Source: Propionicimonas paludicola
Lineage (GTDB): Bacteria; Actinomycetota; Actinomycetes; Propionibacteriales; Propionibacteriaceae
Length of the DNA stretch: 64,000 nucleotides
Reading direction: 5' to 3'
NCBI RefSeq assembly: GCF_002563675.1
Contig: NZ_PDJC01000001.1
Location: 930,001 to 994,000 of the forward strand
Shown here: positions 8,912 through 16,704 of the stretch, piece after piece
How positions within the stretch are numbered: the first letter of the stretch is position 1
Layout: each line of letters opens with the position of its first letter
Notes under the pieces: generated by a model
Told to the model about the DNA's origin: nothing
Database searches by the model: none
What the model saw: the letters and a program-made list of their open reading frames with translations, nothing else
Position numbers and translations under genes: made by a program

Positions 8912-9409
8912 ATGGATCACACGCGCGGGATCATTCAGATCCACTCCGCGCCCGCTGCACTGCGCCCACATCTGGAGTGGGCGATCGGTGCGGTGTTCGG
9001 GCATCCGATCGAGCTCAGCTGGAGCGATCAGCCCGCCGAGCCACGCACTCTGCGCTCCGAGTACTCCTGGCGCGGTCCGGCCGGCACCGGCGCCCAACTG
9101 ACCAGTGCGCTGAAGGGTTGCCTGCGGGCCCGGTTCGAGGTGACCGAAGAGGCCAGTGCCGCCGGGGCGGGCAGCCGCTGGGCCTACACCCCGGCGCTGG
9201 GCCTGTTCGCGGCCACCATCGGTGAACACGGCGACATCATGATTCACGAGGACCGGCTCAAGCAGGCGCTGCTGGCCGATGCGCTGGGTCGGCGCAGCCT
9301 GGCCGAGGGAGTGGCCGAGTTGCTCGGCGCCCGCTGGGACGACGAACTCGAGGTGTTCCGGCAGGCCGGAGCCGGACAGCCCGTCCGCTGGCTGCACCAG
9401 GTCGGCTAG
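8912..9409 (+). CDS. DUF3145 family protein
   Basis: This 165-residue soluble protein matches the actinobacteria-specific DUF3145 family over its whole length, with the characteristic opening HSAPAALRPHLEWA and the segment SEYSWRG. Its function is unknown. In Streptomyces the homologue lies directly beyond fabF in the fatty-acid cluster, and here it lies just beyond accD of the same cluster on the opposite strand, which suggests a link to lipid metabolism. No signal peptide or membrane segment is visible. Confidence 0.85.
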   Translation: MDHTRGIIQIHSAPAALRPHLEWAIGAVFGHPIELSWSDQPAEPRTLRSEYSWRGPAGTGAQLTSALKGCLRARFEVTEEASAAGAGSRWAYTPALGLFAATIGEHGDIMIHEDRLKQALLADALGRRSLAEGVAELLGARWDDELEVFRQAGAGQPVRWLHQVG

Positions 9410-9421
9410 CCCCCACTTTCC

Positions 9422-9473
9422 TCGCACGCTGTGAGTTGGGCGGCGATGTCGCCGCTGAAGTCACAGCGTGCGA
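9422..9473. terminator. Nested stem-loop between convergent genes
   Basis: A 13-base perfect inverted repeat (TCGCACGCTGTGA at 9422-9434 and its complement at 9461-9473) encloses a second hairpin (GCGGCGA / TCGCCGC at 9440-9455). It lies between the stops of DUF3145 (+) and accD (-), where a two-way terminator is expected. There is no clear T-run. It could also be a member of a dispersed repeat family. Confidence 0.6.
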
Positions 9474-9497
9474 CGTCGGAGAGGCGCGGAGGGACGA

Positions 9498-10913
9498 TCA
9501 GAGCGGGATGTTGCCGTGGAACCCGCGCTGGCCGGTGTCGGCATTGCGGATGGCTTCGGCCAACGCGGACTTCGTCCGGGCCGGGGTGATGATCTCGTCG
9601 ACAACCCCGATCTCGACGGCCTTCTCGACGCCACCGGCGATCCGCTCGTGCTCGGCGGCCAACTCGGCCTCCACCTGAGCCAGCATGTCCGGGGGCACCT
9701 CGGCCAGCGTGCGCCGGTGCAGGATCCGGATGGCCGCCACCGGGCCCATGACCGCGATCTCGGCGCCCGGCCAGGCGAACACCCGGGTCGCGCCCAGCGA
9801 GCGGGCGTTCATGGCGATGTAGCCGCCGCCATAGGCCTTGCGGGTGACCAGGGTGACCCGGGGGACGGTGGCCTCGCCGAAGGCGTGCAGCAGCTTGGCG
9901 CCGCGCCGGACGACCCCGTCCCACTCCTGGCCGACGCCGGGCAGGTAGCCGGGCAGATCGACCAGCACCACCAGCGGCACCCCGAAGGCGTCACAGAAAC
10001 GGACGAACCGGGCCGCCTTCTCCGCGCTGAGCGAGTCCAGGCAGCCGCCCAGCCGCAGCGGGTTGTTGGCCACCACACCGACCGTCCGGCCACCCAGGCG
10101 GCCCAGGGCGATGGTCACGTTCGGTGCCCAGCGGGCGTGCAACTCGAAGGTGCTGCCCTCGTCGAGGACGGCGTCGATCAGCGGGTGCACGTCGTAGGCG
10201 CGCTTGGGGGACTCCGGCAGCAGGTCGGCCAGCTCGGTGTCGGCCACCTCGCCGACCCGGCCCTGGGCGGCCAGCAGCGTGGTCACGGTGCGGGCCCGCA
10301 GCAGGGCGTCCGCCTCGTTGTCGGCGATCACGTGCGCCACCCCGGACTTGCGGCCGTGAGTGTCCGGGCCGCCCAACCGGAGCATGTCGACGTCCTCGCC
10401 GGTGACCGAGCGGACCACGTCCGGGCCGGTCACGAAGATGCGTCCGGTCGGGGCGATGATCACCACATCGGTGAGCGCCGGCCCGTAGGCGGCACCACCG
10501 GCGGCGGCACCGAGCACCACCGAGATCTGCGGGATCTTGCCCGAGGCCTGGGTCATGGCGTGGAAGATCAGGCCGACCGCATGCAGGCTCAGCACGCCTT
10601 CAGCCAGCCGGGCACCGCCGGAATGCCAGATCCCGATGATCGGGATCCGCTCGATCATGGCCTGCCGGTAGGCCTGGACGACGACCTCGCAGCCGTCCAC
10701 CCCCATGGCGCCGCCCATCACGGTGGCATCAGAGCAGAACGCCACCACCCGGGAACCGTTCACGGTTCCGCGCGCGGCCAGCATGCCGGACTGGTCGTCG
10801 GCGCTGAGCAGCTCCAGCGAGCCCGGGTCGAGCAGGGCAGCCAGCCGAGCGTTCGGGTTGCGCGGATCCTCCTCGCGGGGGAGGCGGGGCGGCTTGGCAA
10901 CGGCGTGAGTCAT
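9498..10913 (-). CDS. accD: Acyl-CoA carboxylase carboxyltransferase (beta) subunit
   Basis: This 471-residue carboxyltransferase subunit transfers CO2 from carboxybiotin to acetyl-CoA or propionyl-CoA. The two crotonase-like halves are visible: the first has SGGARLAEGVLSLHAVG and GAAAGGAAYGPAL, the second has VDLPGYLPGVGQEWDGV and RKAYGGGYIAMN with the oxyanion-hole glycines. The start at 10913 is set by a perfect AGGAGG six bases upstream; an in-frame ATG at 10934 has none. It is the last gene of the fab operon, the position of accD6 in Mycobacterium, so a role in malonyl-CoA supply is likely. The biotin-carrying alpha subunit is not in the window. Confidence 0.92.
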   Translation of the reverse strand: MTHAVAKPPRLPREEDPRNPNARLAALLDPGSLELLSADDQSGMLAARGTVNGSRVVAFCSDATVMGGAMGVDGCEVVVQAYRQAMIERIPIIGIWHSGGARLAEGVLSLHAVGLIFHAMTQASGKIPQISVVLGAAAGGAAYGPALTDVVIIAPTGRIFVTGPDVVRSVTGEDVDMLRLGGPDTHGRKSGVAHVIADNEADALLRARTVTTLLAAQGRVGEVADTELADLLPESPKRAYDVHPLIDAVLDEGSTFELHARWAPNVTIALGRLGGRTVGVVANNPLRLGGCLDSLSAEKAARFVRFCDAFGVPLVVLVDLPGYLPGVGQEWDGVVRRGAKLLHAFGEATVPRVTLVTRKAYGGGYIAMNARSLGATRVFAWPGAEIAVMGPVAAIRILHRRTLAEVPPDMLAQVEAELAAEHERIAGGVEKAVEIGVVDEIITPARTKSALAEAIRNADTGQRGFHGNIPL

Positions 10914-10958
10914 GCGATCCTCCTGATCGGCCAAAGCCGGTTTCGGGTAGCCCGCGAT

Positions 10959-10977
10959 GGCCGCACCGGGTGCGGCC
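10959..10977. other. Intercistronic stem-loop between fabF and accD
   Basis: GGCCGCAC / GTGCGGCC form an 8-bp stem with a 3-base loop, lying between the fabF stop and the accD ribosome-binding site. It may reduce read-through or shape mRNA decay within the operon. There is no T-run. Confidence 0.45.
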
Positions 10978-10991
10978 TGCGGTGAAGAAGG

Positions 10992-12254
10992 TCAGCGGTT
11001 GAAGTTGGCGTTGGTGACGACGATGGCCACGTTGTGGCCGCCGAAACCGAACGAGTTGTTGATGCCGGCCAGATCGCCGGACGGCAGCGGACGGGCCACA
11101 TTTGCGGCGATGTCGATGCCCAGATCGGGCTCGGGATCTTCCAGGTTGATCGTCGGCGGCACCATCCGGTCCCGCAGCGCCAGCACGGTGGCGATAGTCT
11201 CCAGGGCGCCGGCGCCGCCGAGCAGATGCCCGGTCATCGACTTGGTGGAGGTGACCACGCAGCCGTCGGTGGCATCACCCAGCCCGGTTCGAATCGAACC
11301 GGCCTCGGTGACGTCGCCCTGTGGGGTCGAGGTGCCGTGCGCATTGATGTGCCGGATGTCGGACGGGCTCAGCTTGGCGTCGACGATGGCCTTGATCATG
11401 GCCCCGGACTGGCCTTCGCCGGTCGGATCGGGCTGGACGATGTCGTGGCTGTCGGCGGTGATCCCGCTTCCGGCGATGGTGCCGTAGATCTTGGCACCGC
11501 GGGCCAGCGCATGTTCGAGGGTCTCGATCACCATGACCGCCGACCCCTCGCCCATCACGAAGCCGTCCCGGCCGCGATCCCACGGACGGGAGGCGCCCTG
11601 GGGGTCGTCGTTGCGGCGGCTGAGCGCCTGCATCTGGCCGAAGGCGGCCAGCGGCAGCGGATGGATCGTGGCCTCGGTGCCGCCGACCACGGCGACATCG
11701 GCCCGGCCCAGCCGCAGCTGGTCCACGGCCAGTGCGATGGCCTCGTTGGACGACGCGCAGGCCGACACCGGGGCGTGCACCCCGGCCTTGGCGTGGACGG
11801 CCAGGCCGACGTTCGCAGCCGGGGCGTTGGCCATGAGCATGGGGATGGTGAATGGGCTGACCCGGCGATAGCCCTTGTCGCGCTGGGCGTCCCAGTTGTT
11901 CAGCAGAGAGTGCAGGCCGCCGATTCCGCTGGCCACCGAGACGCTCAGCCGGTGCGGATCCACCTGGGAGCCTTCCTCGGCTTCCCAGTCGAAGCCGGCG
12001 TCGGTCCAGGCCTCCTGGGCGGCGATCAGAGCCAGCTGGGTCGAGCGATCCAGTCGGCGAGCCTTCACTCGATCGATGATGGTGGACGGATCGACGGCCA
12101 CGTAGGCCGCGATCCGTGCCGGCAGTTCGGCCGCCCATTCCTCGGTGATGGCGCTGACGCCGGAGCGTCCAGCGAGCATTCCGGCCCAGGTGGACGCCAA
12201 GTCTCCGCCCAACGGCGTGGTGGCGCCGAGGCCGGTGATCACGATCTCAGTCAT
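10992..12254 (-). CDS. fabF: 3-oxoacyl-ACP synthase II (KAS II)
   Basis: This 420-residue beta-ketoacyl-ACP synthase extends acyl-ACP with malonyl-ACP in type II fatty-acid synthesis. The Cys-His-His triad is visible: Cys near residue 166 in VSACASSNEA, His in HINAHGTSTPQGD, and His in KSMTGHLLGGAGALE. The C-terminal NNSFGFGGHN is the usual glycine-rich end. It lies downstream of acpP and upstream of accD on the minus strand. A single KAS II is present, as in Streptomyces, rather than the kasA-kasB pair of mycobacteria. Confidence 0.95.
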   Translation of the reverse strand: MTEIVITGLGATTPLGGDLASTWAGMLAGRSGVSAITEEWAAELPARIAAYVAVDPSTIIDRVKARRLDRSTQLALIAAQEAWTDAGFDWEAEEGSQVDPHRLSVSVASGIGGLHSLLNNWDAQRDKGYRRVSPFTIPMLMANAPAANVGLAVHAKAGVHAPVSACASSNEAIALAVDQLRLGRADVAVVGGTEATIHPLPLAAFGQMQALSRRNDDPQGASRPWDRGRDGFVMGEGSAVMVIETLEHALARGAKIYGTIAGSGITADSHDIVQPDPTGEGQSGAMIKAIVDAKLSPSDIRHINAHGTSTPQGDVTEAGSIRTGLGDATDGCVVTSTKSMTGHLLGGAGALETIATVLALRDRMVPPTINLEDPEPDLGIDIAANVARPLPSGDLAGINNSFGFGGHNVAIVVTNANFNR

Positions 12255-12296
12255 GCAAGCTCCCTGGAGTGGTGGTCGACTGCGGGTGTGGTGGAC

Positions 12297-12338
12297 GGCC
12301 GGCGGTGCCGCCCCGCGGTTCGGGGGCGGCTACCGGCC
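12297..12338. other. Strong stem-loop between acpP and fabF
   Basis: An inner 8-bp stem (GCCGCCCC 12307-12314 with GGGGCGGC 12323-12330) is extended by an outer 6-bp stem (GGCCGG with CCGGCC). It sits in the 93-base gap after acpP. It could act as a partial terminator or mRNA stabiliser, so that more acyl carrier protein is made than KAS II. Confidence 0.55.
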
Positions 12339-12347
12339 AGGGGTGAG

Positions 12348-12590
12348 TCAGCTGTGCGCCTCGATGTAGGCGACGGCGTCGCCCACGGTCTTCAGGTTCT
12401 TGGACTCCTCGTCGGGGATGGTGACCCCGAACTTCTCCTCGCAGCCGACCAGGATCTCGACCATGGCGAGGCTGTCGACGTCCAGGTCATCGACGAAGGA
12501 CTTGTCCAGCTGGACGTCCTCGACGGCGACACCGGCGACGTCGTTGACGAGCTCGGCGAGGCCGGCGCGGATCTCTTCGGTGGTGGCCAT
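12348..12590 (-). CDS. acpP: Acyl carrier protein
   Basis: This is an 80-residue acidic acyl carrier protein. The phosphopantetheine-attachment Ser is in the motif DVDSLAMVEI (about residue 40). It carries growing acyl chains between the fab enzymes in the cytosol. It lies 49 bases after fabH and 93 bases before fabF, and a strong hairpin follows it. The order fabD-fabH-acpP-fabF is the same as in Streptomyces. Confidence 0.96.
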   Translation of the reverse strand: MATTEEIRAGLAELVNDVAGVAVEDVQLDKSFVDDLDVDSLAMVEILVGCEEKFGVTIPDEESKNLKTVGDAVAYIEAHS

Positions 12591-12639
12591 TTCATATCTC
12601 CTTGTGTTGTGGGTCTTGGGTCCGGGCGGAGCCGGAGGT

Positions 12640-13635
12640 TCAGGGAAGGGTGATCACTTGGCCGGAGTACACCAGCCCGGCTCCGAAGCCGATGATCAAA
12701 GCGGTCTGGCCACTCTTGGCCTCGCCGGAGCTCAGCAGGGCGTCCATGGCCATCGGGATGGTGGCCGCGGAGTTGTTGCCGAGGTGCTGGATGGTCCGGG
12801 CCACCACGACATGCTCGGGCAGCTTCAGGTAGCGCAGCAGGGTGTCGGTGATCCGGTTGTTGGCCTGATGCGGGATGAACACGTCCAACTGCTCAGGGCT
12901 GATTCCGGCGGCGTCGAGAGCCTGCTTGGCGGCCCCGGCGATGAAGGTGGTGGCCCACTTGAAGACCGCGCGTCCGTCCATGCCGAGCTTGGGGAAGGTG
13001 CCCTCGGCCACGGCCTTCTGCCAGTCGGCGGTCTGCCAGATGACGCCCTCCTGGGCGCCGTCCGAGCCCCAGATGACCGGGCCGATCCCGTTGGTCTCAC
13101 TCGGGCCGACCACCACGGCGCCGGCGCCGTCCCCGAACAGGAAGGCGGTGCCGCGGTCGGTCAGGTCGGTGATGTGGCTGATGGTCTCGCCGGCGATCAC
13201 CAGGACGTACTCGGCCTGGCCGGCCCGGACGATCGACTCGGCCTGGGCCAGCGCGTAGCTGAACCCGGCGCAGGCGGCCGAGATGTCATAGGCCGCGGCG
13301 TCGCCGATGCCCAGCTCGGCGGCCAGCTTGGGAGCCAGCGCCGGGGTCTGGTGGTAGTGCGAGATGGTCGACAAGATCACGGCGCCGATCGTGGACGGCT
13401 CGAGCCCGGAACGCTCGATGGCCTTGCCGGCCGCCTCGAGGCAGAGGGTCTCGATGGTCTCGCCCTCGGCCACCCAGCGGCGCTCCTTGATGCCGGTGCG
13501 CTGGGTGATCCACTCGTCGGAGGAGTCGATGTACTGCAGCATGAACTCGTTGTCGATCACGCGCGACGGGGTCGCCGAGCCGACGCTGAGGATTCGTGCG
13601 TACTTGGCGCCGGTGCTGGCCTTGAGTTCGGTCAC
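12640..13635 (-). CDS. fabH: 3-oxoacyl-ACP synthase III (KAS III)
   Basis: This 331-residue KAS III starts fatty-acid synthesis by condensing a short acyl-CoA with malonyl-ACP. The Cys-His-Asn triad is visible: Cys near residue 120 in ISAACAGFSYAL, His in FIPHQANNRI, and Asn in HLGNNSAATIP. Branched or propionyl primers are common in actinobacteria, but the sequence alone does not fix the primer. The ATG overlaps the fabD stop by 4 bases, so the two are translationally coupled. Confidence 0.95.
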   Translation of the reverse strand: MTELKASTGAKYARILSVGSATPSRVIDNEFMLQYIDSSDEWITQRTGIKERRWVAEGETIETLCLEAAGKAIERSGLEPSTIGAVILSTISHYHQTPALAPKLAAELGIGDAAAYDISAACAGFSYALAQAESIVRAGQAEYVLVIAGETISHITDLTDRGTAFLFGDGAGAVVVGPSETNGIGPVIWGSDGAQEGVIWQTADWQKAVAEGTFPKLGMDGRAVFKWATTFIAGAAKQALDAAGISPEQLDVFIPHQANNRITDTLLRYLKLPEHVVVARTIQHLGNNSAATIPMAMDALLSSGEAKSGQTALIIGFGAGLVYSGQVITLP

Positions 13636-14837
13636 TGAGCTGCTCCTGCTTCGGTTGCGGGGTAGAGCCGGATCAGCGGCTGGCCCGGGGCTACCGGGTC
13701 ACCGTCCTCGACCAGCCATTCGGTAACGATGCCGTCGTGGGTGGCGCGGACCTCGACGCTGTCGCGCAGGTTGGCCGCGGTGCCGATCACAGTGCCGGCG
13801 GCCAGCGCCTGGCCGGTCTCGATGCCGGACGCCTTGGTGAACTCGCCCTTGATCGGGGAGACCAGCATCCGCCACGACGGGGTGCTGGCCAGCGGGTTGG
13901 CCCAGCCGGCGTCGCCGTGACGGGCCACGAAGTCCTGGGCGTCGGCCAGCTGGTCGGGAGTGTTCAGGCTGAACAGCTCGATGCCCTTGAGGTTGCGCTT
14001 GGCGATCCCGGTCAGAGTGCCGGCCGGCGGCAACTCCAGCAGCCCGGTGACGCCGATCTCGGCCATGGTGGCCAGGCACAGATCCCAGCGGACCGGGTTG
14101 GCCACCTGCTTGACCAGGCGAGCCAGGTACTCCCGGCCGGACTGGACGACCTGGCCGTCGGCATTGGACAGCAGCCGGGTCCGCGGATCGTGGGTGGTGA
14201 TCGCTCGGGACAGCCGCTCCAGGTGAGCCACGGCCGGCTCCATATGGACGGTGTGGAAGGCGCCGGCCACGCTCAGCTGGATCAGCCGGGCCTTGGCCGG
14301 GGGATTGGCCTGCAGGTCGGCCAGCTGCTCGACGGTGCCGGCAGCCACGACCTGGCCGGAGCCGTTGTTGTTGGCTGCGGTGAGCCCGGCAGCGGCGATG
14401 GCGGCCTGCACCTCGTCCGGGTCGCCACCGATGACGGCCATCATCGAGGTGGGCCGGACGGCGCTGGCGGCGGCCATCTGGGCGCCCCGCTCGCGGACGA
14501 ACACCATGGCCTGCTCGGCCGACAGGACTCCGACGGCGGCGGCTGCGGTGATCTCACCCACGCTGTGGCCGGCTGCCACTCCGGTGCGGCGGAAGCCGTC
14601 GGTGGGCTGCGGGAACAGTTCGAGGGCGGTCAGCAGGCCGGCGGCTACCAGCAGCGGCTGGGCGATGGCGGTGTCCCTGATGGTCTCGGCGTCAGCCTGC
14701 GTGCCGTAGTGGGCCAGGTCGATCCCGGCCACCGTGGACAGCCAGTTCAGTCGATCGGCGAAACGGCGCTCTTCGAGCCAGGGGCCGAGAAAACCGGGGG
14801 TTTGGGCGCCCTGTCCGGGCGCAACGATTGCGAGCAC
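13632..14837 (-). CDS. fabD: Malonyl-CoA:ACP transacylase with C-terminal biotinyl/lipoyl-like domain
   Basis: This is a 401-residue FabD that loads malonyl groups onto ACP. The transacylase domain (about residues 1-310) has the GQGAQTPG start, the nucleophile motif GHSVGE near residue 90 and GAFHTVHM with the catalytic His. It is about 90 residues longer than usual. The extension from about residue 322 (LVSPIKGEF, then VRATHDGIVTEWLVEDGDPVAPGQPL) has the pattern of a biotinyl/lipoyl carrier domain, but AANLRD replaces the E-x-M-K hairpin, so there is no Lys to modify. The GTG start at 14837 gives the usual actinobacterial N terminus. It is the first gene of the fab operon, behind the fasR-type gene. 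Confidence 0.9.
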   Translation of the reverse strand: MLAIVAPGQGAQTPGFLGPWLEERRFADRLNWLSTVAGIDLAHYGTQADAETIRDTAIAQPLLVAAGLLTALELFPQPTDGFRRTGVAAGHSVGEITAAAAVGVLSAEQAMVFVRERGAQMAAASAVRPTSMMAVIGGDPDEVQAAIAAAGLTAANNNGSGQVVAAGTVEQLADLQANPPAKARLIQLSVAGAFHTVHMEPAVAHLERLSRAITTHDPRTRLLSNADGQVVQSGREYLARLVKQVANPVRWDLCLATMAEIGVTGLLELPPAGTLTGIAKRNLKGIELFSLNTPDQLADAQDFVARHGDAGWANPLASTPSWRMLVSPIKGEFTKASGIETGQALAAGTVIGTAANLRDSVEVRATHDGIVTEWLVEDGDPVAPGQPLIRLYPATEAGAAQ

Positions 14838-14904
14838 TCCACAACTGTGTCGATAAAGCAGGGCCGCCGAGGCCGCGAGCACGACGAAAAAGATGCCGTC
14901 AGAT

Positions 14905-14921
14905 TTGTAGGTTTCCTACAA
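14905..14921. promoter_or_regulatory. Candidate FasR operator upstream of fabD
   Basis: TTGTAGG-TTT-CCTACAA is a perfect 7-3-7 inverted repeat in an AT-richer patch of the 134-base gap between the fasR-type gene and fabD. A regulator of this family controls the fabD operon in Streptomyces, which makes this the most likely binding site. No binding evidence is visible in sequence. Confidence 0.5.
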
Positions 14922-14971
14922 CGACTCAGCGCGGCTGGCCGAGGAGCGAGGGTGTCGATTGTCGGTTCTGC

Positions 14972-16150
14972 TCAACCCAGCAGGCGACCCAGGGTCAGCG
15001 CCAGCCGTAGCGCATAGGCGTCCCGGGACTCGCTGGGCGAGTAACCGGTGATGTCCTGGATCCGCCGCAGGCGGTAGCGGACCGTGTTCGGGTGGACGAA
15101 CAGCGCCCGCGCCGTCGCCTCGATCGACGAGTTCGACTCGAAGTAGACCGCCAGCGTGTCGATCAGATCGCCGGCATCGGCCAGCGGGTGGTAGAGCTCG
15201 GTCGACAACGCCCGCCGGGCGTGGCCGTCCCCGGCAAGGGCGCGTTCGGGCAGCAGGTCCCGGGCGGCCACCGGACGCGGCGCCTGCGGCCAGGCGGACG
15301 CCGACCGCAGCCCGGACAGCGCGGCCCGGGCGCTGCTCACCGCCTCACCCAGGCTGTGCACCACCGGACCGACCACCACCTGGCCGGGTCCGAACTGATC
15401 GACGAAGGCGGCCACTGTGGCCACCAGCTCGGTGGTCGAGGCCAACCGCCCGCCGAGCACGACGACCAGTCGGTCTCCCTGAGGGGCGGCCAGGACGTCC
15501 AGTGACTCGGCCTGGGCCACGGCCCGGATCGCCTCGACGGCGCGGACCGGATCGGCCGGAGCGGTGCCGATCGCCACCGCGATGTCGGGAGTGGCCAGCC
15601 AGCCCAGCGTCGAGGCCCGGGAGACCACAGCTTCGTCGGCGTCGCCGCGGAGCACGGCGTCCACCACCATGGCTTCGAGCCGGGCGTCCCAGGCGCCGCG
15701 GGCTTCGGCGGCCCGGGCATAGACCTTGGCCGCGGCGAAGGCGATCTCCCGGGAGTAGCGCAGAATGCCGATTCGCAACGGGAGTTGCTCGCTCTCCGGC
15801 ATGGTGGCGATGCGTTCCTCGACGGTCTCGATGGTGCTGCGCACCAGGTCGACTGTCTGGTTCAGTGCGATCCGCCGGGCCAGGGCGCGCGGCGCGGCAT
15901 CGAAGGCCGCGGACGGGTCCGCACCCTCACCGCCACTGGCGAACCAGCTGATGAAGCCGTCGATGCCGGCTCGAGCCACCACGGTGATCCAGGAGCGATG
16001 TTCGGCGTCCAGCTCGCCGAACCAGGGGTGCTCGGCGGCAATCCGGGCCAGGGCTCGGGTGGTCAGCCCGGCGGCCTCTGCGCCCAGTTCGCGGGCGCTC
16101 GCGGCCCGCGCTTCCGGTGCCGGCCACCAGGACTGATCGGTTGCAGTCAT
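14972..16150 (-). CDS. fasR: PucR/CdaR-type transcriptional regulator of fatty-acid synthesis (FasR-like)
   Basis: This 392-residue regulator has a C-terminal PucR-type helix-turn-helix (NSSIEATARALFVHPNTVRYRLRRIQDITG, cut into two helices around residue 345) and a long N-terminal sensing part with a GGDEF-like central fold. It lies immediately upstream of fabD in the same direction. This is the place of FasR, the activator of fabDHPF in Streptomyces coelicolor, and of Rv2242 in Mycobacterium. The ATG overlaps the DUF1801 stop (ATGA). The gene name rests on family plus position. Confidence 0.82.
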   Translation of the reverse strand: MTATDQSWWPAPEARAASARELGAEAAGLTTRALARIAAEHPWFGELDAEHRSWITVVARAGIDGFISWFASGGEGADPSAAFDAAPRALARRIALNQTVDLVRSTIETVEERIATMPESEQLPLRIGILRYSREIAFAAAKVYARAAEARGAWDARLEAMVVDAVLRGDADEAVVSRASTLGWLATPDIAVAIGTAPADPVRAVEAIRAVAQAESLDVLAAPQGDRLVVVLGGRLASTTELVATVAAFVDQFGPGQVVVGPVVHSLGEAVSSARAALSGLRSASAWPQAPRPVAARDLLPERALAGDGHARRALSTELYHPLADAGDLIDTLAVYFESNSSIEATARALFVHPNTVRYRLRRIQDITGYSPSESRDAYALRLALTLGRLLG

Positions 16151-16494
16151 CGACTCTCGATCTCGGCGACGCGGCGCTCGACGATCAGGGCGATCAGTTC
16201 CTCGGTGAGGGGATGCTCCAGGGTGAAGTGGATGCTGCCCTTGGTGGTCTGCAGCTCAGGGCTGGCCTGGACGGCCGCGCTGACCACGGCAGAGGAGAAG
16301 GGGTAGAGCGAGAAGTCCTTGGCGCCGACCCGGAAGCCGATCACCGGCTTGCCTTTGTGCAGCAGGCAGGGGATCGCGTAGCTGACTCCTTCGATGGCGT
16401 CGGGGAGCTGCTGACGGGCGGCCTCGGTCAGCCGGGTCAGCAGTGCGGCGGCCTCGTCCGGGCTACCCGAAATCAGTTCGGAGAGAGCTCCCAT
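16147..16494 (-). CDS. DUF1801/YdhG-like protein
   Basis: This 115-residue protein resembles the DUF1801 (YdhG, 'iron chaperone-like') family, with the motif IPCLLHKGKPVIGFRVGAKDFSLYPFSS cut around residues 45-72. The fold is SRPBCC/frataxin-like and the role is not established. ATG 16494 (MGALSEL) is the natural start; the frame is open far upstream only because it runs antisense to aceE. It precedes the fasR-type gene with a 4-base overlap, so both may share a promoter in the gap before aceE. Confidence 0.75.
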   Translation of the reverse strand: MGALSELISGSPDEAAALLTRLTEAARQQLPDAIEGVSYAIPCLLHKGKPVIGFRVGAKDFSLYPFSSAVVSAAVQASPELQTTKGSIHFTLEHPLTEELIALIVERRVAEIESR

Positions 16495-16704
16495 GAGCCG
16501 AATCCTAGGGTGCGGGGCCGTCGAGTGGGGCGGCTCGGCGACCAACTTCGCGCCCGCGGGAATAATCCGGACGGTCGAGGAACTGCTAATAATCGGGCCG
16601 CCAAGTGCCCTGAGCGCTCCTGACCACATCCCCGAGCCGATCCTGCCGGGTAAGGTCAGCCTTGCTCGATGATCTCGAGCTGTACCACCGAAAGGCACCG
16701 AACC

